NCBI RefSeq assembly: GCF_030009775.1
Contig: NZ_JASCTH010000005.1
Coordinates: 1-64,000, forward strand
Length of the DNA: 64,000 bases
Source of the DNA: Actinoplanes sandaracinus
GTDB lineage: Bacteria > Actinomycetota > Actinomycetes > Mycobacteriales > Micromonosporaceae
Reading direction: 5' to 3'
Made by a program: the position numbers and the translations under genes. The notes below the pieces were generated by a model, which did no database searches, was not told the origin of the DNA, and saw nothing but the letters and a program-made list of their open reading frames with translations. Of the stretch, positions 18,837 to 27,657 are shown piece after piece (within the stretch, counting starts at the first letter, position 1; each line of letters begins with the position of its first letter).

Positions 18837-19345
18837 TCAGTCACCACCGGTGTCACCCGACAACAGCGCTGCGGCGGCCAACTCGACGCCGAGGTGGGCG
18901 TTGTAGGCGTCCGACCAGTTCGTGCACCGCGATGACTTTCTCCTGCGCGGACTCCGGATGAGTGACCTGCCAGCCCACCACCCGCCGCGCTTCGTCCTGG
19001 GTCCACCGGCGCGTTCCGGTGCGTTCGTTCAGCGGCGGCTGTTCGATCTTCGCGAACCGCGCTTCGGGATCGGCCATCGCGGCGAGGATGCCGTGGATGT
19101 AGTGCGGCACGGCTGCCCGGCGCTGTTCGGCGGGCCACCGCGACGAGATCCACCGCCACCGCCCGTACGGTCGATCGTGCACCCGGTGTCGTCGGCGAAC
19201 ATCTGCAGCGTCTCCGTGAACGAGTACGCGACTTCGCTGCGGGCCGGATGGCTGCCACCATGCGGCTGCAGAGGTTCGAGATCTTTACCGACCGCCAGGA
19301 CCGGTGAAACGAATCTGGCCTGCGGCGATTCATAAAGTACATGTC
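18837..19345 (-). pseudogene. Hypothetical gene with at least two frameshifts
   Basis: Strong codon bias on the minus strand moves between frames. The 5' part encodes ARSEVAYSFTETLQMFADD, then after a shift near 19160 comes VPHYIHGILAAMADPEARFA and QDEARRVVGWQVTHPESAQE. After another shift near 18918 it ends SDAYNAHLGVELAAAALLS with a stop at 18837. Joined, this would be a protein of about 165 residues or more. I do not recognise the family. The true start is not clear. Confidence 0.45.
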
Positions 19346-19492
19346 CATGACGACGTGGATGGGGCAGCCGCTGCAGTTCGTCCGGGTGGCCCTGAGGACG
19401 GGCGGTCGGCAGATGGAACGGAGGGCCGCGCCTCGAACTCGCCAGTTACGCGACGTAATGTCAGGCGGAACCGCCAACATCCGGATCGGCCG

Positions 19493-20895
19493 ATGGTCGT
19501 GCCCACCTTTGGCGTCGTCGGGATCGCCGGTACTGTGCGTCAGGTGCTGGACGTGGCGAAGGGGATCGCGGGAAATCCGGCCGCTGACACAGGGGTGCTG
19601 CTGCGCCTGCTGAACTCGGGTGTGCATTCGCTGTATTTCACGGTGATCTACCGGAGGGATCTTCCGGTAGCTGTCTATGACGCCGTGGTGATACATGCCG
19701 ATCCAAAAGTGCGTGGGATCCTTGCGGATTGCTGGAATGCCCCGGCCAAACAGCGGGCGCGGCTGGCGAGTGATCCGGACCCGGCTGTCCGCGCTGTTGT
19801 GGCGATAGGGCCCGAACCGTTCCGGATGGTCGTGGAGCCGCTGCCCGAGGAGATCTACGTGCAGCCAGGGATCCCGACCGCAAAGTCAGGCTCTGGCTGA
19901 CCGAGACACGGATGCTGCCGCGCGTGATCCACCTGCAGTTGCTGGCCGATGACGACCCGAAGGTACGGCTGTCCGCGCTGGGCAGCTGGCGTAGGTCGCT
20001 GCCTACCCATCTCGCCGACGCGTTGCGAGTCGACCCGGATCCGCAGGTGGCACGTCTGATGGCCGAGCGGATGAACCCGCTGGCCCCCACGCCGCTGGCC
20101 GATCTCGTCAACGATGCGAGCCCGCAGATCAGGCTAGCCGCAGCGCAGCATCCCGATCTGCCACCCCTGCTCGTGGCCGTGCTCGCCACCGACACCGATC
20201 CTGGGGTACGCCTGGCTGTTTCGATGCGACCCGAGCTCACCGAGGAGCAGCGCGCCGCGATCGACTACGAGGTGCGTCCCGAAGACCGGCTGGTGATGCC
20301 CGATGCGATCCGTGACCGCCTCGACGACATCGCCCTGGTCCGCCGCATGGCACGCTCGTCTCACACCGGCCTGCGACGTTTCGCAGCGTGTAGCCCGCAT
20401 CTTCCACCGGATCTGGTGGAGGTGCTCGCCGATGATCCGGACTTCGCGGTCCGGCTGCTGCTCTGCGAAAACCAACCCACAGTCTCGGACGAGTTGTTGC
20501 TTCGCACGTACCTGGAGGCGAAGGTCGTCACAAGTAGCTTCTTGCCGATGCATCCCAACTTCCCGCGCTCGAAGCTCTCGGCGGGCGCCACATCTGACAG
20601 GCCCGAGTTGCGCTCGCTCGCTCTGCTGGACCCCGCCACCACAGCCGAACAGGCCGAACGGCTCAGCCACGACCCCGACCCGCACGTGCGTGCACTCGCA
20701 GCTCGCGACCAGCGCCTCACACCGAACCGGGTCCATGAGCTACTGACCGATCCACACACGGCCCCGTGGGCCGCGAGCAACCCCGTGCTGTCGATACCGC
20801 ACATGCTCGAACTCCTGACCCAGGCCGGCATCGCCTGGCCAGGAAGCACCCAGCGACGAACACCCGGTCGTGCACGCCGCGGAGCCTGCCGGTAG
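19493..20895 (+). pseudogene. HEAT/LRV-like repeat protein split by a frameshift
   Basis: The first part (start ATG 19493) encodes repeat units such as AVIHADPKVRGILADCWNAP in style and ends early at 19900. The next frame, which stays open from about 19866 to 20895, continues with DPDRKVRLWLTETRMLPRVI and many more units (DDDPKVRLSALGSWRRSL, DASPQIRLAAAQHPDLPP, DPDPHVRALAARDQRL). One missing base near 19865 explains the split. The full protein would have about 466 residues of alpha-helical repeats, a scaffold for protein contacts. The downstream 327-residue part, starting at ATG 19912, could still be translated on its own. The last 15 residues are Arg-rich. The biological role is unknown. Confidence 0.65.
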
Positions 20896-21018
20896 AGGGC
20901 TTCGTCAGCCGGGACCGGCACGCGGGTATGGTCTGCGCGTTTGCCCTGCGGTGCGGCCGTGGGCGGCGCGGCCGCTGACCCGAGCCCGTAGCAGGCTTGA
21001 CGGCCGGCGTGGTGTGCG

Positions 21019-22101
21019 TCAGCGGGTCCAAATGCGTTGCAGGCCGGTCGCGATGGCGGTGATGTCGGTTTCAGCGGCGTTGCAGCTGACCGCGATGGCG
21101 GTGCGACGGTCGGCGGTGACTCCGAACAGGGTCGCGTAGCCGGCCCACCCGCCCTCATGGCTGAGGGTGCCGTCCGAGTTGACGGCGATCCCCGCCGCGT
21201 ATCTCGGTCCGGCGGGCTGGCCAGTCGGCACGGCGCGGTCGAGCTGGGCCTTCAGGAGCGTCTCGCCGCCGACGGCGCCGGTGCGGTAGTTGTCGGCCCA
21301 GCGGACCAGCTCGCCCGGGGTCGTCTGGACGGACCCGTCGCCGATCTGGGTCCATGCGGATCCAGCAAGCTGCCAGGTGCCGTCCGGTGACTTCGCATAG
21401 GGCAGGGCGGTTTCCGGGCCGCGTGCGGCAGGCACGAGTGTCATCGCGAGCCGCAGCGGGCCGAAGACCTTCGCAGCCAGGAACTGTGGCAGGGACTGGC
21501 CGGAGACGGCCGCCACGACTTCGGCGAGCAAGACGTAGTTGGAGTTGGAGTAGGCGAACGTGCCGGAGGTGGGTGGCGGTGACTTCGCGATCGCCTCGAG
21601 AGCCTGCCGCTGCGTCGCTGGGTCGGTGAGGGTATGACCGGCGGCGGTGAGCAGGTGCGTGTAGTCGGTGATGCCGCTGGTGTGGTGGATGAGGTGGTCG
21701 ATCGTGACGGTCCCGGCCCAGCCGGGCAGGCCCGGCACGTGCTTCGCGACCGGGTCGGTCAGGTCGAGGTCGCCGGCACCGGCGAGCAGGAGGACCGCGG
21801 TGGCGGTGAACTGTTTGGAGACTGAGGCGATGTCGAACACCGACGTGGTGGTGAGAGGGCGTCCGGTGGTGGTGTCGGCGACGCCGCGAGCACCGGACCA
21901 GGCGACGACGCCTTCGATGCCGACGGCGGCGGAGCAGCCGGGCTGGTCGGTCTTCAGCAGCCGTTCCATGAGCTCACCGCTCTCGGCGGGCCGGTCCACG
22001 GCGGCTAACGTCGCCCGGGCCGCCTCCGGCGCCGACGTCGTGGCGCACCCGCCGGCGGTGAGGACACCGGCCATCGCGACCGTGAGAAGGCGGTACTTCA
22101 T
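21019..22101 (-). CDS. Beta-lactamase-fold serine hydrolase lipoprotein
   Basis: A 360-residue protein. The N-terminus is a lipoprotein signal (MKYRLLTVAMAGVLTAGGC, Cys19), so it should be attached outside the membrane. The catalytic SxxK motif is SVSK (Ser93, Lys96) in IASVSKQFTA, and the Tyr motif is YSNSNY. This is the layout of class C beta-lactamase-like proteins, esterases and D-aminopeptidases. Whether it acts on beta-lactams, peptidoglycan or esters cannot be told from sequence. The ATG at 22101 is preceded by GAGGACCTCCTC-type sequence with a good GGAGG complement. It follows the HTH/Clp-N cassette in the same direction, about 90 bases away. Confidence 0.85.
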   Translation of the reverse strand: MKYRLLTVAMAGVLTAGGCATTSAPEAARATLAAVDRPAESGELMERLLKTDQPGCSAAVGIEGVVAWSGARGVADTTTGRPLTTTSVFDIASVSKQFTATAVLLLAGAGDLDLTDPVAKHVPGLPGWAGTVTIDHLIHHTSGITDYTHLLTAAGHTLTDPATQRQALEAIAKSPPPTSGTFAYSNSNYVLLAEVVAAVSGQSLPQFLAAKVFGPLRLAMTLVPAARGPETALPYAKSPDGTWQLAGSAWTQIGDGSVQTTPGELVRWADNYRTGAVGGETLLKAQLDRAVPTGQPAGPRYAAGIAVNSDGTLSHEGGWAGYATLFGVTADRRTAIAVSCNAAETDITAIATGLQRIWTR

Positions 22102-22189
22102 GAGGAGGTCCTCTCAGTGGGAAGGTTTCGCCGCAGCACGGAATGGGCCGCCGCGAATGCCGCGGCCGATCGGCGCTGGAGGACCGATC

Positions 22190-22690
22190 TCAGTGCCCGG
22201 TCAGGACCTCACCGGCGGCGGCGGTCAACGCGCCACGGTCGACGCCGAGCACCTTCAACGCCCGGGCCACGGTGCCGCGCTCCTGGTCGCCGGCGGCGGC
22301 GACGACATGCGCCCCGCGCAGCGGTGACCGGCGGCCGGCTTTCGCGAGCCGCACCGCAGCCTGGAAGACCTCCTGCCCGGGGGCGGTCAGCCGGTAGAGC
22401 CCGCCGGCCGGGGCGGCCTCCGGCAGGGGCCGGCTCGGACCTGCCGCCAGGACGCCGATGTCGCGCATCGCCTGCCGGTGCGCCTCGTCGATCGCCGCCT
22501 GGAACTCCGCCGGGTCGGTGCCGGCCCGCTCGAACGCCCGCCGGGCCGTGCCGTCGGGCAGGTCGAGCGCGGCTAGCAGGAGGTGCTCCGGGCCGGGCAG
22601 GCCGTCGCCGGCCCGCTGGGCCTGGGTCTCCGCGGCGGTCAGCAGCATCTTGATGGTGCGCATGTCCTGGATGGCGCGGGGAAGCTTCAC
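22190..22690 (-). CDS. Clp N-terminal-domain protein
   Basis: The 166-residue product has two Clp-N-type repeats (PEHLLLAALDLPDGTARRAF near residues 33-52; then PLRGAHVVAAAGDQERGTV near 125-145). It has no AAA ATPase module. In ClpA/ClpC the N-domain binds adaptors and substrates, so a stand-alone copy may act as an adaptor or regulator. The GTG start at 22690 overlaps the stop of the upstream small HTH gene by four bases, so the two are co-translated. Such HTH plus Clp-N pairs are common in actinobacteria. Expression is probably set by the twin operators upstream. Confidence 0.75.
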   Translation of the reverse strand: MKLPRAIQDMRTIKMLLTAAETQAQRAGDGLPGPEHLLLAALDLPDGTARRAFERAGTDPAEFQAAIDEAHRQAMRDIGVLAAGPSRPLPEAAPAGGLYRLTAPGQEVFQAAVRLAKAGRRSPLRGAHVVAAAGDQERGTVARALKVLGVDRGALTAAAGEVLTGH

Positions 22691-22902
22691 GTGTCGTCCC
22701 TTTCCTGTGCGACCTTCTGGGCGAGTTTCTTGTGGGCCGCCTGGGCACTGATGCCGAGCGCCTGGCCGATGTGAGCCCAGGTCCACCCCTGCCGGAGCGC
22801 CTGGTCGACCGCGGAGCGCTCCAGCTGGCTGGCGAGGCGTCGCAGCGCCACGACCGCGGCCAGCGCGGCCTCCGGGTCCTCGGGTGACGGAAGCTCGACC
22901 AT
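22687..22902 (-). CDS. Small helix-turn-helix protein
   Basis: A 71-residue protein whose C-terminal half forms an HTH (WTWAHIGQALGISAQAAHKK). The N-terminal half is a likely dimerisation helix. The ATG at 22902 lies only four bases from the proximal operator and has no clear ribosome binding site; an in-frame ATG at 22932 would add ten residues and lies between the two operators. The gene overlaps the Clp-N gene and is probably an autoregulator of this two-gene unit. Confidence 0.75.
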   Translation of the reverse strand: MVELPSPEDPEAALAAVVALRRLASQLERSAVDQALRQGWTWAHIGQALGISAQAAHKKLAQKVAQERDDT

Positions 22903-22905
22903 GTC

Positions 22906-22921
22906 ATCAACTTTAGTTGAT
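22906..22921. promoter_or_regulatory. Operator copy 1, ATCAAC-TTTA-GTTGAT
   Basis: A perfect 6-4-6 palindrome just upstream of the small HTH gene. A second, near-identical copy is centred 29 bases away, about three helical turns, which fits binding of two dimers on the same face of DNA. Confidence 0.7.
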
Positions 22922-22934
22922 AGGGAGATCATCC

Positions 22935-22950
22935 GTCAACAAAAGTTGAT
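22935..22950. promoter_or_regulatory. Operator copy 2, GTCAAC-AAAA-GTTGAT
   Basis: The second copy of the 6-4-6 palindrome, with one mismatch between its arms. A TTGACG on the minus strand overlaps it and could be a -35 box, so binding would block the promoter of the HTH/Clp-N unit. Confidence 0.65.
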
Positions 22951-22984
22951 GACCTGGATTGGTTCGGATCTGATCGCCCCAGCG

Positions 22985-23362
22985 ACAGGATTGGCCAGAA
23001 GTCCCCCCAGGCGGGTGCAGCGCCTACGCCTCAGACCGGCGCACCGCCTTCATCGCCGAACACCAACGACGCCCCGGCCGGGTTGGCCCACACCCGGCCT
23101 GGACGCCCCAAATCCTGCGCCTGCTGGAGAAGCACGACGTCCCGGCACTGTTCTGCATGATCGGCAATCAGGTCCTCGGCCACGAACCCACCGCCCGCGA
23201 CGTCGCCACCTGATCGCCAACCACACCTGGTGCCACCCGATCAACCTGGACAAGCTGCCGTCCCACACGGTGCTCAACGAGATCCACCGAGCCCAAGACA
23301 AGATCTACAGCACTACCGGGTTCACCCCGAGCCTGTTCCGCGCCCCCCCCGGCGACGCCTAG
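22985..23362 (+). pseudogene. Polysaccharide deacetylase fragment
   Basis: The frame from about 23080 encodes PAWTPQILRLLEKHDVPALF and CMIGNQVLGHEPTARDVA, then shifts near 23210 to LIANHTWCHPINLDKLPSHT and STTGFTPSLFRAPPGDA. These match the NodB/polysaccharide deacetylase fold, including the metal-binding HTWCH and the FRAPPGD arginine-proline motif. The first catalytic TFDDGP motif is not in frame, and the 3' third is absent. It is a decayed remnant, not a working enzyme. Confidence 0.75.
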
Positions 23363-23364
23363 TC

Positions 23365-23760
23365 CTAGGGGCTATCAGAAATCCGGAACGGCCTCTCCAG
23401 ATAGGAGATCAATTCCCCGCGCCACGCCTCGATGAAGGCGTCGACCGGCCTCGTCGTGGTCACGCAACAGCCGCAGCACCGTCGCGGGGGACGGGTGCTG
23501 GCCCTTTCATCTTGCCCTTGGTGATGACCAGCTGGGCGGCGATGTCGCGCAAGCTCAGCTCCTGGGCGCGAAGGTGCAGGGCCATCGGCAGCATGGTGTT
23601 GTCCGTGACGCTGGCCCCGCCAATGGTCTTGCCTCGGATCCGCGCGGACTCGCGCCCTTCCAGGGTCTTGTCCCGGATGTACTCGCGTTCCATCCCCGAT
23701 AGGGCTGTCAGGTTCCGAGGTCGCCTGCACGGGATGTCCGCGGTCCTCTGCACAGGTTCA
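23365..23760 (-). pseudogene. Serine recombinase (resolvase/invertase) fragment
   Basis: On the minus strand, EREYIRDKTLEGRESARIRG, then SVTDNTMLPMALHLRAQELS and LRDIAAQLVITKG resemble the linker and HTH of resolvases. A frame change near 23510 gives HPSPATVLRLLRDHDE. The N-terminal catalytic domain with its Ser is absent. It marks old mobile-element activity here. Confidence 0.55.
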
Positions 23761-23805
23761 CCATCTATCGAGCGTGGGGCCGCAGTGGCCGTCTCGAATC
23801 CGGGC

Positions 23806-23967
23806 TCAGGTGGCGCGGTAGGCGGTGAGGATGCGCATGGTCTCGGTCGCACCGTCGTGGACGACGGCGATGTCGTGGTCGGTGAAGGTCCGTGGAGCGA
23901 TGTCGATGACGCAGTGGGCGCCTAGGACGTGGCCGGCGTCGTCGATCAGGGGGGCCAGGGCCGCAAC
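23806..23967 (-). pseudogene. C-terminal fragment of an unknown gene
   Basis: A 53-residue frame with strong codon bias (for example GHVLGAHCVIDIAPRTFTDH and GATETMRILTAYRAT) but without a start codon. It looks like the last part of a larger gene. It overlaps the 5' end of the plus-strand hypothetical gene. No family is recognised. Confidence 0.35.
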
Positions 23968-25431
23968 CTACTGGCACGCGTCGCTGACGGCGCGGTGGTG
24001 CCGCTGCCGATACGCTCTGGCGCGGTCGCGTTCAACCCGCGCCGCGACGCAGGGGACATGACCGTGATGACGGTGGATGGTCCGACCGGCGACTTGGTCA
24101 TCTACGACTACGACCTGTCGAACGACAGGCTGACGCAGCGGAGCAGGTTGGCCTCGCCGACGGGATTGCCGATGCGTGTCCGGGAGCTGGCGATCTCGGC
24201 ACGCGGCGAGGCCGCCGTCACCGCACCCATCGGCGTCGCTGGTCTCGACCAGTTGCAGCGGGATGGTGTTCACATCGCGGCGTATGTCGACATCGATGCG
24301 GGTGAGATCGAGCCGGTGCTCAGCGTGTCGTTCCGGACCCCCGGCGCCCAGCGGCGGCACACCAGTCCCCGGTGGTGCGACGATCGTGGACTGGTCGACG
24401 CGACACCGCTGAGGATCGCGGACCGCCTGTCGGAGCAGGCCACGGCGAGCCGCTGCTCGCCGGACTCGCCGCAGATATCCAACGACCTCGCCGACCGGTG
24501 GCTCGAGGGGATGAACGGCATCCAGACAGCTTGGCGGTCGGGCGCCATTCCCGACCACCGGTTCGCGCAGGAGTTCGTCCAGTACTCCCTGAGCTGCATG
24601 GCATTGGACCGAACTCGGACGGAGGAGGTCCTAGCGGCCGTGCGGCAGCGTGCTCACCGCGACCTCGCCGCTCGGGAGGTGATCCAGCGGATCATGACCG
24701 AGTCCCGAGGGTGGGTCGGCCCGTCGTCGGTGGGCATTCCAACGCCAGAGTCCGCGCCCGTCCCGGCACCGGACCAGGACACTGCGGCAGCGGTCGAGCG
24801 AGCGGCACTCGACCTGGTGGCCGCCCGTCACCACGCCGAGGCCGCCGACGCGATCCGGTCCCTGCTCGCCATCGCGCAACGAGCGCGGCAGTTGCCGCCG
24901 GATGTATGGCGATGGCTGGCGACTCTGGCAACTGCGGCTATGGCCCACGGCGAGTATCTGCTCGTCGTTCGCATCGCGCTCGCCACTTGTCTCTGGCACA
25001 CCTTCTTCCTCCCCCAGGACCCCATGCTGGGCAACTTGAGGCTGCCTTCGGCAACTCGGCCGGAGCTGCTGCCGTTGCTCGCTGACGGCTTCGAGGCGGC
25101 CACGCACCTCCACCAGCGTCAGATCGTCGGCGAGGACGGCGACGCCAGCTTCGACGCCGAGGCCGTTCGCCACATGTGCCAGGAGCTGCTCGCCGAGCTT
25201 CCACTCGACGAGTTCCTCACAAGCACGCGGCGGCCGACCGCACGCACCGGCGAGCTTCCCGTTGCGCTCGATCCGCGCCTCACCTCCTACCGGAAGGAAG
25301 AAGCCGTCAGGCCATGGTCGGCGCGGGCTTCGCGCTCGGATACGCCGCCATGCGGAGCCGCCCCTCCTCGGACCGCAGCCACAGCAGGAGCTTCTCCCAG
25401 TAGTCACCGACCGGCGCGTCCCAGTCGGTGA
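23929..25431 (+). CDS. Hypothetical protein
   Basis: A 500-residue frame with good third-position GC bias from about 23960 to 25300. There is no signal peptide or clear domain. The N-terminal part is beta-strand-like (TGDLVIYDYDLSNDRLTQ), and the part from about 285 on is alpha-helical (AAVERAALDLVAARHHAEAA). The start could be 23929 or ATG 24058. The last 40 residues are unlike the rest and run antisense to another gene, so the native stop may have been lost near 25300. Function unknown. Confidence 0.5.
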   Translation: MAGVVDQGGQGRNLLARVADGAVVPLPIRSGAVAFNPRRDAGDMTVMTVDGPTGDLVIYDYDLSNDRLTQRSRLASPTGLPMRVRELAISARGEAAVTAPIGVAGLDQLQRDGVHIAAYVDIDAGEIEPVLSVSFRTPGAQRRHTSPRWCDDRGLVDATPLRIADRLSEQATASRCSPDSPQISNDLADRWLEGMNGIQTAWRSGAIPDHRFAQEFVQYSLSCMALDRTRTEEVLAAVRQRAHRDLAAREVIQRIMTESRGWVGPSSVGIPTPESAPVPAPDQDTAAAVERAALDLVAARHHAEAADAIRSLLAIAQRARQLPPDVWRWLATLATAAMAHGEYLLVVRIALATCLWHTFFLPQDPMLGNLRLPSATRPELLPLLADGFEAATHLHQRQIVGEDGDASFDAEAVRHMCQELLAELPLDEFLTSTRRPTARTGELPVALDPRLTSYRKEEAVRPWSARASRSDTPPCGAAPPRTAATAGASPSSHRPARPSR

Positions 25432-25760
25432 ACCCGTCGTCGGTCAGGACGGCTTGCAGGAAGCCGAGGAAGTCGGCATCGGATCGCACCGTGTCGGCCA
25501 GCCGATCGAGCTCCCGGTAGGCATGCCCCGACGCTCCCAGCGCCGACGAAGGCGATCGAATCGTCTTGCGAACGCACGGTCTCGTCGAGGCCGACCATCT
25601 CATCCTTCGAGGCTCCGTAGAAGAAGCGATCCACGTCAGCCACCGTGACATCCGGTGCCGCCAGCGCTGCCAGACCGGGTTCCGTGTCGAAGACAGGAGC
25701 CTGACTCGGCCACCGTGGTCCACCTCCGTGTTCTTCGTGTGCCTCTTCTTCGAAGTGAGT
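25307..25760 (-). pseudogene. Hypothetical gene with one frameshift
   Basis: The 5' part encodes APDVTVADVDRFFYGASKDE and GLDETVRSQDDSIAFVGAG. Near 25535 the pattern moves one frame and continues as RELDRLADTVRSDADFLGFL and DWDAPVGDYWEKLLLWLRSE to the stop at 25307. Joined, the product would have about 140 acidic residues and no membrane segment. The start codon is not clear. No family is recognised. Confidence 0.4.
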
Positions 25761-26074
25761 CGATCCTGTCTCACCCCTTCGTCTTCGGCCTCTTCGTACG
25801 AATCGGCCTTGCGGTGATCTGGTGAGCGAGCAGGCGGCGGCTGTCGAGCGTAGACGTCCGCCCACCTTCCTCGAAGGTCCGGATCGGCGGGATCCGCTCG
25901 GTCAAGGCGCCGCTCGTCGCCGTCTCGGCTCAGCCTGCCGCTTACATGATCAGCTTGTCTCCCCTGTTTCTGCCAGGAACGCGTACGCGGCCGGATCTAC
26001 ACCGGCTCTTTCCGGAAAAGTGCCCAGCAGACAAGCACCCGACCGATTCTGCTGAACCGTCCGAGGAGATATCC
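25761..26074. other. Upstream region of lipoprotein gene
   Basis: This stretch holds no supported gene. It must contain the promoter of the lipoprotein gene that starts at 26075. CGAGGAGAT at 26062-26070 is the ribosome binding site of that gene. Confidence 0.4.
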
Positions 26075-26818
26075 GTGCGCACCCCCTCTCGCGTCCCGGC
26101 CGCCGTGGCTGTCCTCTCCGGGCTGCTGCTGACCTCGGCCTGCGCCACCGCCGACAACCCCTCGGGCGCGGCCGCCCCGGCAGCCTCCGGCGCTCCCACC
26201 GCCGCGTCCTCGCCGGTGGCGCCGCCTTCGTCCCCGGCCTCCCCCAAGTCGCCGGCTTCCACCTCGTCACCCACCAGGAGTGGCAGCGGCAGCGGCAGCG
26301 GCAGCGGCAGCGGCAGCGGCGATGGTGTCTTCAGCGGCACCCGTCAGGTCAACCTGCTGCCCAAGAACAGCGAGGCGACCCTCGGCGTGGTTCAGGGCGG
26401 CAAGATCGGGCTGTCCGAGGCGTTCGGCGACGCGGAGCTGTTCGTGCTGACCGCGGTGAAGCCCGGCGGCGACCAGTACTGGATCCGCACGGCCAAGCTG
26501 CGCAAGGGCAGCGAGCCGTTCTGCCTGTCGGCCAAGCTCGGTCCCGGAGGTGCGCCTGCTGCAGTGCTGACCACCGCGTGTGACGCGTCGGCAGCCGACC
26601 AACTGTTCCGGTTCCGCAAGACAGGCGAGTCGAACGGCAAGCCCACCTACACGATCCGGACCGGCGAGGACACGTACATCATCCAGGACCCTACCGGCAA
26701 GATCGCCTCGACCGGCACGGGCGTGGCCGCGGTGACCATCGGCGAGGGCACCCCCGACATCGACACCCCGTTCGTGCTCGCCGACAAGGGCAAGGCGTCG
26801 ATGCCCGCCCTGGATTGA
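26075..26818 (+). CDS. Secreted lipoprotein with Gly-Ser linker
   Basis: The start is GTG at 26075, five bases after GAGGAG. The 247-residue product begins with a lipoprotein signal (VLSGLLLTSAC, Cys near residue 23). An Ala/Pro/Ser-rich tether of about 50 residues follows, then an alternating Gly-Ser run, then a compact domain of about 160 residues with two Cys that may pair (PFCLSAKL and VLTTACDAS). The domain is beta-rich and has no family I recognise. It probably faces the outside of the membrane. It stands alone on the plus strand. Confidence 0.7.
   Translation: MRTPSRVPAAVAVLSGLLLTSACATADNPSGAAAPAASGAPTAASSPVAPPSSPASPKSPASTSSPTRSGSGSGSGSGSGSGDGVFSGTRQVNLLPKNSEATLGVVQGGKIGLSEAFGDAELFVLTAVKPGGDQYWIRTAKLRKGSEPFCLSAKLGPGGAPAAVLTTACDASAADQLFRFRKTGESNGKPTYTIRTGEDTYIIQDPTGKIASTGTGVAAVTIGEGTPDIDTPFVLADKGKASMPALD
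26282..26320 (+). repeat. GGCAGC hexamer repeat
   Basis: Six and a half copies of GGCAGC lie within the lipoprotein gene and encode the alternating Gly-Ser linker. Copy number can change without shifting the frame, so linker length may vary between strains. Confidence 0.7.
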
Positions 26819-26992
26819 CGGTCCCGGCGCTGCCGGCCGCCCTCACAGGATGTGCGTCGATGATCGCATTCCGTGCGGTGGCTGCTGCCGGGTCGTGACG
26901 GGTCGAAGAACAGAGGGGCTCGGCTACGAGTGCCCCGGTGGATCGCCTCGTCCAGCCAGGCCTACTCGTCGAATCCGGTGCCCGTGACGTCA

Positions 26993-27466
26993 TCACGCAC
27001 CACCGGGACAGGCGTAGAGCTCGACCAGCCGGTGCCGAGCCGCCTGCAGCCGGTCGGCGGCAACGGCAAGGAACCGAGCGTCGAGTTGCCGCCCCAGATC
27101 GATGTCGGCGGCCAGCACAGCGCGGACCCGGGCCGCGTCGAGCTCGAGCGCGCGAACGTCCTCGGCGACGACCGCGCCGAACCGCCAGCGGTGCGGTGCC
27201 AGTAGCCACGACCAGCCCACCATCGCGCCCGCACCGAGCCGGTCGATTACCACGTCACCCCGTCCCGGGACATGCAGGTCGAGCGCCACGGCGCCGGAGT
27301 GGACCAACCAGAACCGGTCCGCGGGCCCGTCCTCGTGGAACAGCCGGTGCCCGGTGACCAGGTGCACCGGCCGGGCGTGCGGGGCAAGGCGGTGCAACCA
27401 ACCGGCGGGCAGGTCGGCGACCAGCGGGTGCATCGCAAGAAGGTCGAAGACGGACAGCGTGCTCAT
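26993..27466 (-). CDS. Single-domain cyclic-nucleotide-binding-fold protein
   Basis: The 157-residue product is one cNMP-binding beta-roll (HPLVADLPAGWLHRLAPHAR, then GHRLFHEDGPADRFWLVHSG and ALDLHVPGRGDVVI). There is no C-terminal HTH, unlike CRP or FNR, so it cannot act as a classical DNA-binding regulator. The usual phosphate-binding Arg is replaced, so cAMP binding is uncertain. A paralogue of similar size is at 39767-40243. A DosR-box-like palindrome at 27503-27516 lies 37 bases upstream and is shared with the divergent HPF-like gene. It may sense a ligand or act by contact with a partner. Confidence 0.75.
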   Translation of the reverse strand: MSTLSVFDLLAMHPLVADLPAGWLHRLAPHARPVHLVTGHRLFHEDGPADRFWLVHSGAVALDLHVPGRGDVVIDRLGAGAMVGWSWLLAPHRWRFGAVVAEDVRALELDAARVRAVLAADIDLGRQLDARFLAVAADRLQAARHRLVELYACPGGA

Positions 27467-27502
27467 GCCCTCACGCTAGGAGCACACCCGGCTCGCCGGG
27501 CA

Positions 27503-27516
27503 GGGCCGGAGGACCC
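27503..27516. promoter_or_regulatory. DosR-like box, GGGCC-GGAG-GACCC
   Basis: Two GGGNC half-sites in inverted order with a 4-base spacer, in the divergent promoter region between the cNMP-fold gene (start 27466) and the HPF-like gene (start 27658). Confidence 0.5.
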
Positions 27517-27657
27517 GACCTCCACGGCCCGCCGAGACGGTCCGCCCGCGTCGCCGACGGATCAGGACGAAAGACCCTACTCGTGGCTGCCCACCGAGTT
27601 TGATCATGTGACTACGTCCCGGGTTCAACCCGCGAGCGAGGACATGGAGGAGGCGTC

